Positions 60,430-64,000 of a stretch of DNA of 64,000 nucleotides are shown piece by piece. Location of the stretch: NCBI RefSeq assembly GCF_016741875.1, contig NZ_JAERRF010000020.1, positions 1 through 64,000 of the forward strand. The letters run 5' to 3'. This DNA comes from Streptomyces coffeae. GTDB taxonomy: Bacteria > Actinomycetota > Actinomycetes > Streptomycetales > Streptomycetaceae. Both the position numbers and the translations under genes were made by a program. The stretch's first letter is position 1, and the number at the start of each line of letters is the position of its first letter. The notes below the pieces were generated by a model. It was not told where the DNA came from. It saw only the letters and a program-made list of their open reading frames with translations, and did not search any database.

Positions 60430-60760
60430 GGTGGGTAGCCAGTATGGCCAGACCCTTTCCGGACTGCGGGGTCGTCGACCAGCAGCGGTAGTAGGCGAGT
60501 TCACCGGTACTGCGGTTGCGGCGGATCACCGCTGATGGCTGCCCGGGCGGGGTTTGGGCAGGTCGATGGCGGCCCAGTCGTAGAAGCGGTGCGAAGCCCC
60601 AACCATCCTACCTCAGCACGGAATTGAGCTGAGGTGTATTCGCTTCCGCGGTCGCTGTGCGTGATGCAGCCAGGTTCCAGGCTGCCGCGGCCGTGGGCCA
60701 TCCGCAGCGCGTCCTCTGGGTTGCATGTGACCCCGAGGTGCGGCCTCGTACCAGAACATG
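60430..60760 (-). pseudogene. Two transposase scraps (IS701-like and IS3-like)
   Basis: On the minus strand RRNRSTGELAYYRCWSTTP (about 60470-60535) matches an internal segment of IS701/IS4-type transposases. ALRMAHGRGSLEPG followed by HSDRGSEYTSAQFRAEV (about 60610-60720) matches IS3 OrfB, where the Asp of HSDRG is catalytic. Neither is complete. Confidence 0.7.
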
Positions 60761-60897
60761 GTGGCGTGCACCCGTCGTTCACCCAAGGCGCGCAATTCGC
60801 GCTATTTCCTATGGGTTTTAGCAGTATCAGTCGCGACATGCTTCGGAGAGCCTCGTTCCCGCACCGGTGTAAGGAGCCGGTACTGAGAGGGAGAACC

Positions 60898-61869
60898 ATG
60901 CACGACACGCGCAACAGGTCAGTCCCCGGCCACCGCCGCACGCTGCCCAGACGACGCCGGTTCCTCGGACTGGTCACGGCCGGGGCGGCCGCGGTCGGCG
61001 CGGCCGGGATCGGCCGGGCGGCCTTGGCCACGGACCCGGCCACAGCGCCGCGGACGTTCCGCTCGCAGCGGGACATCAACAGCCGCAAGCGGGCCATCGC
61101 GAGAATCCTGAACGCCGCAGACCCGACGGCCGTCGCGGCCTGGATCACCGGCGCGGGGTCCGCGCCCGACTCCATCAATATGGAGCTGGACACCCAGGTC
61201 AACGGCTTGGCCGACGCCGCGGCGGCAGGCACGGGCACCGCCCGCGACGCGGTGCTCGTCTCCTGGGTGCGCACCGCGGCGACGCAGCGCACGATATGGG
61301 ACCGCAAGTACGAGTTCCTGCGCACCGATTCGGGGGGCGCCGGAACCTTCGGCATCGTCACTGACGAGGTGAGGGCCAAGTACGCCGCCCAGCTGGGCTC
61401 GGCCGAGCAGTGGGACCCGGACAACGACTCCCACCGTGAGGTGTGGACATCCCTGACCTCCGAGGAACGCCAGATCGAGATACTCCGCACGTCGACGGCG
61501 CCGGGTGTCTCGCGCCATCATCTGGGCTCAGACGCGGACTTCTTCGGCACGAATCCCCAGGACTGGACGGACGACGGCCCGCAGGCCGCCAGCTACAGGT
61601 GGCTGCGTGCGAACGCGGCCCACCACGGCTTCCTCCAGACCTACACGGCGGAGTCGACAAAGACCAAGCCCGCGATCAGCGAGGAGCGCTGGCACTGGTC
61701 GTACGCGCCGGCCTCCCAGGCAGTCCTGGACTTCGTCGGTGCGAACCAGGACCTGATCGCCGACTCGCTGGACAAGCTGTGGAGCTATGACCCGACGCGG
61801 TTCACATACATCAAGGCGAACTGGCGCGACTACATGTTCCACGTGAACGAGAAGGCATACTTCGGCTGA
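60898..61869 (+). CDS. Tat-exported M15-family D,D-carboxypeptidase-like protein
   Basis: 323 residues from ATG at 60898 (GAGAGGGAG just upstream). A twin-arginine signal is visible (RRRRFLGLVTAGAAAVG, residues 18-34) with likely cleavage near ALA at 42-44. The C-terminal part has the M15/VanY zinc site: SRHHLGSDADF with His209 and Asp216 as ligands, and EERWHWSY with Glu265 and His268. The family motif is SxHxxGxAxD; here Ala is Asp214. M15 enzymes trim peptidoglycan side chains. The middle region (about 50-195) is poorly recognisable. It stands alone between transposase scraps and an unassigned gap, and may take part in envelope remodelling. Confidence 0.75.
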   Translation: MHDTRNRSVPGHRRTLPRRRRFLGLVTAGAAAVGAAGIGRAALATDPATAPRTFRSQRDINSRKRAIARILNAADPTAVAAWITGAGSAPDSINMELDTQVNGLADAAAAGTGTARDAVLVSWVRTAATQRTIWDRKYEFLRTDSGGAGTFGIVTDEVRAKYAAQLGSAEQWDPDNDSHREVWTSLTSEERQIEILRTSTAPGVSRHHLGSDADFFGTNPQDWTDDGPQAASYRWLRANAAHHGFLQTYTAESTKTKPAISEERWHWSYAPASQAVLDFVGANQDLIADSLDKLWSYDPTRFTYIKANWRDYMFHVNEKAYFG

Positions 61870-62395
61870 GCCGGGATATGACAGGGCAGCCTGGCCAGGG
61901 GCGTGACCGCGGGCCGCTCTCCCCGCCGACTTGGGAGCGTTCGGTACACCGAGGCCACCGGCCCACGCCACCCTGACCGTCTCCTCGGGAACTCCGCGAC
62001 CTTCTTGGTGTGCAGTGACACCGACACCCTCCCCAGAGGCAACGTCGGCCTTTCATGACCACAACGGGAAGTGAAGGCCGACGTCACGCCGGACAAAGAC
62101 TTTGCCAACCGTCCACCCGGGTGAGCGAGTCCGATGTTTGTGCCGGCCGCGACCGTGGCGAAGGACATCCCTTGGAGTGCCCGGATGGCGTCGGTCGTGA
62201 GCTTGCCGGAAGCGCTGGAGGCTGATGCCCAGGTCCGGGTCGAAGCACTGACTCCCAGGTATCTCGGTCGCATGACGGATGTTGCTCGACGGCCCAACCA
62301 CCATGCTGAAGCATCGATCCTGCGGTGCCTGCCACATCAGTCGAGGAATCGTTCATCCGTCATGTCGCTCGCAGTTGAGTGGTATGCGCCGTGGA
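61870..62395. other. Intergenic, no gene recognised
   Basis: About 525 bases following the peptidase gene. Minus-strand open frames are present but have neither motifs nor credible starts, and no clear hairpin follows the peptidase stop. Confidence 0.5.
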
Positions 62396-62908
62396 ATGCC
62401 CAAGGGGGAGATCTTGAATCCCAACGGCCGGATCAGTTCGCGGGTTAAGAGAGTAGGAGGATATCTGGCTCTGGCCGCGGCTCTTGCGGGAACATTGCTC
62501 TTCCTTATGGCGGAGGTGGAGCTGAATTCGGATTACGGCCCTCCAGCCGACGCCTATCGCTCGATCGCTGTTGGACAGACATGCGCGACGAAGCTTGGAC
62601 CAGAATATGACGTCTCGTGCGGACGTGCGGGACTAGGAGACATGCGGTACACCTGCCCCAAAGGAACCTTCGGGAGATGCCCGGAAACGACGGCTATCAC
62701 GGTGAGAAACGTTGGAGGATCCGATGTACACGTCAGCGTCATCAGCGGTCCTCGTCAGGGGCAACGAAACACTGGAGGACTCTCCCGGCTGCGGCCTGGG
62801 GACACAGTGACCCTGACTCCCGCCGCCGGAGATCTCTATCTCTTCGATATAACCATGCAGGCGGTAGGCGCAAGAGGCGGTGCGATAGAGGTAGTCAATA
62901 TCTTCTGA
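62396..62908 (+). CDS. Small membrane-anchored or exported protein, unknown
   Basis: 170 residues from ATG at 62396; a TTG at 62414 with GGGGGAG before it is an equally good start. One N-terminal membrane span (GGYLALAAALAGTLLFLMA) follows a positively charged stretch, so the rest should be outside the cell. The outer part has four Cys (QTCATKL, VSCGRAG, YTCPKGT, GRCPET), enough for two disulfides, and a beta-rich tail (TVRNVGGSDVHVSVI; GDTVTLTPAAGDLYLFDI). Codon use is less GC-rich than in neighbours (for example AAT, ATA, GAA), suggesting recent transfer. No family recognised. Confidence 0.65.
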   Translation: MPKGEILNPNGRISSRVKRVGGYLALAAALAGTLLFLMAEVELNSDYGPPADAYRSIAVGQTCATKLGPEYDVSCGRAGLGDMRYTCPKGTFGRCPETTAITVRNVGGSDVHVSVISGPRQGQRNTGGLSRLRPGDTVTLTPAAGDLYLFDITMQAVGARGGAIEVVNIF

Positions 62909-63840
62909 CTTCCACTCAGGAATCTCCCTATGGCTGGGCGGCGTAGCGGCTCGGCTGGGGTGGAGCGCCAGCAAGGCAAAGTCGCGACTCGTGTACTGAC
63001 AACTCCGTTCGGAGTGGAAGATCGCTGAACCCTCGGAGGCGCGTCGCCTGTCCCGGAATCCGGGACAGCGGCGTGAACAGCGGCGCGCCGGAGCCGTAGA
63101 CTCTGCGGCACCACGACCACTTCCGCCATCGAGGAGGTGGGCCCGCCGCAGTAAGTCCGGCACGTGCTGAGGCAGGCTCCTGACGGCTCGTCGGCCTGCG
63201 GAAAACCGATAAGCCGGCCGCCCAAGAACTCAAAGTGGCCCCGTCATCTGCGGGTACAGCTACTGCGTGAGTAAGTGCCGCACAGCCCTCACCGCTTCGC
63301 ACCGATCACTGACCTCGAACTTTCGTGACGGTCCGTCGGTTCTTTGGCGGGCCGTCACGAAGATTCGAGGCTAAGGAGAAGAGTGCGCCGAAACAGGAAC
63401 CCAGGACCGACCCGCGCCCGTGACACCAGCTCGCGGGCAATGCGACGGACAGCCAACTGGCCGGTTCCGTGGCGCAGTGTGTTCCTATGCACATCCTCGA
63501 GAGCCAGTTGACTCTTGCCGTGATCCAATCAGCCTGCAAAACTTATGGAAGGGTCGTGGTCCCCTTCCGGAGGAAGGGCCCCCCGCATTGACTTCCCGCC
63601 GGCCGAGGCCCCGGCGGACCCCCCACGCGATTCAAAACGTTCCCCCCAACCCCGATGGAACCCCCAGCCTCCCCCACCATTATCCGGCTTTTTCTCGTCC
63701 GTCTTTTCTTGTTCACACCGTGTTAACACAGAATTGATGGATCAGGAGCGTCACCACGTCCCCTCGCCGCGGTGCTCGCCCGCACACCTGAGCCAATCGC
63801 ACGGCCCGTCCGGTCCGTCGCGGCTGTGAGAGGAAAACTC
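62909..63840. other. Long intergenic region with palindromes, no gene recognised
   Basis: About 930 bases. It contains a long inverted repeat (63313-63370) and, closer to the next gene, a perfect GTGTTAACAC palindrome at 63720-63729. The part after 63580 is rich in C and T tracts and looks like a promoter region for the E1 gene that starts at 63841. Confidence 0.55.
63313..63370. repeat. Long imperfect inverted repeat
   Basis: 63313-63335 (CCTCGAACTTTCGTGACGG onward) pairs with 63348-63370 at about 20 of 23 positions, with a 12-base loop. It could be a terminator or a leftover mobile-element end; no gene abuts it. Confidence 0.65.
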
Positions 63841-64000
63841 ATGAAGTTAGACAATGCAGACCTTGAACTCTTGCTGCTGATACGTCACTTCGAGCGCGCG
63901 TTACTGGAACTCTTCGAAGCCGGCCAACTGAACGGCACCACCCACACCTGCCTCGGCCAGGAGTACATCCCCGTGGCCCTGCGCACGCTGCTGGCCGAAG
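63841..64000 (+). CDS. ThDP-dependent dehydrogenase E1 component, partial
   Basis: The first 53 residues run to the window end: MKLDNADLELLLLIRHFERA and then NGTTHTCLGQEYIPVALRTL. The pattern of LIRHFERALLELF followed by a G-x-x-H-x-x-x-GQE loop is that of pyruvate/acetoin/branched-chain 2-oxoacid dehydrogenase E1 alpha chains and of E1-like enzymes in secondary metabolism. GAGAGG precedes the ATG. Codons 3 and 21 are TTA, which in streptomycetes needs the bldA tRNA, so production may depend on developmental stage. The region is less GC-biased than neighbours. Confidence 0.75.
   Translation, partial: MKLDNADLELLLLIRHFERALLELFEAGQLNGTTHTCLGQEYIPVALRTLLAE

Overview
The window is high-GC actinomycete DNA, most probably Streptomyces. 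The grounds are strong G/C bias in third codon positions, operons with 4-base ATGA overlaps, actinobacterial IS types, Tat export signals, and rare TTA codons confined to what look like accessory genes. It reads as an accessory region, such as a chromosome arm or large plasmid: catabolic and biosynthetic modules separated by decayed insertion sequences.

Layout. (1) 1-7.1 kb: a partial unknown gene, a PucR-type regulator remnant, then a four-gene coupled operon (aminotransferase, class III CoA-transferase, acyl-CoA dehydrogenase, ThDP enzyme) with a divergent LysR regulator. (2) 7.4-12 kb: a broken integrase-type transposase and a broken IS256 transposase, then a phytanoyl-CoA-dioxygenase-like gene with a divergent AraC regulator. 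This pair is bracketed by two copies of the same IS256 3' end. Two more transposase scraps follow. (3) 12.2-15.9 kb: a vdcBCD-type non-oxidative hydroxyarylic acid decarboxylase operon plus a small extra gene and a divergent AraC regulator. (4) 15.9-18.9 kb: nested IS remnants (IS5 cut by IS110, an integrase fragment) and a 5'-truncated acetyltransferase. (5) 19.2-44.7 kb: a salicylate-primed NRPS cluster for a thiazoline-type metallophore, whose gene order resembles the coelibactin locus of S. coelicolor. (6) 44.7-51.7 kb: an IS200/IS605 element, IS701 and resolvase remnants, a transposon with matching ends, and decayed hydrolase, metallo-beta-lactamase-fold and phosphotransferase genes. (7) 51.7-60.4 kb: aromatic-acid catabolism. 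It holds a hydroxycinnamoyl-CoA hydratase-lyase with a deletion, a PaaX regulator, a dioxygenase / SnoaL-like / FAH-like / GcvT-like O-demethylase operon with a divergent IclR regulator, and an MHS-family transporter. (8) 60.4-64 kb: transposase scraps, a Tat-exported M15 peptidase, a small exported unknown, and the start of a ThDP dehydrogenase E1 gene carrying two TTA codons.

How the metallophore genes work together. The salicylate synthase makes salicylate from chorismate. The stand-alone ligase (43.0 kb) loads it onto the aryl carrier protein of the 2252-residue NRPS. That protein adds one residue with a Thr-like specificity code and one Cys, cyclising each. The 1856-residue NRPS adds a second Cys, methylates and releases the chain. 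A thiazolinyl-imine reductase fused to a methyltransferase, a second related methyltransferase, a dehydrogenase-like protein and a P450-like protein would tailor it. A type II thioesterase edits misloaded carriers, and two half-size ABC exporters of the YbtP/YbtQ or IrtA/IrtB type transport it. A palindrome of the Fur/Zur kind sits in the divergent promoter region. The most unusual points are a P450 with Arg in place of the haem-ligating Cys, a Cys-type thioesterase, the reductase-methyltransferase fusion, and the mixed Thr/Cys/Cys code.
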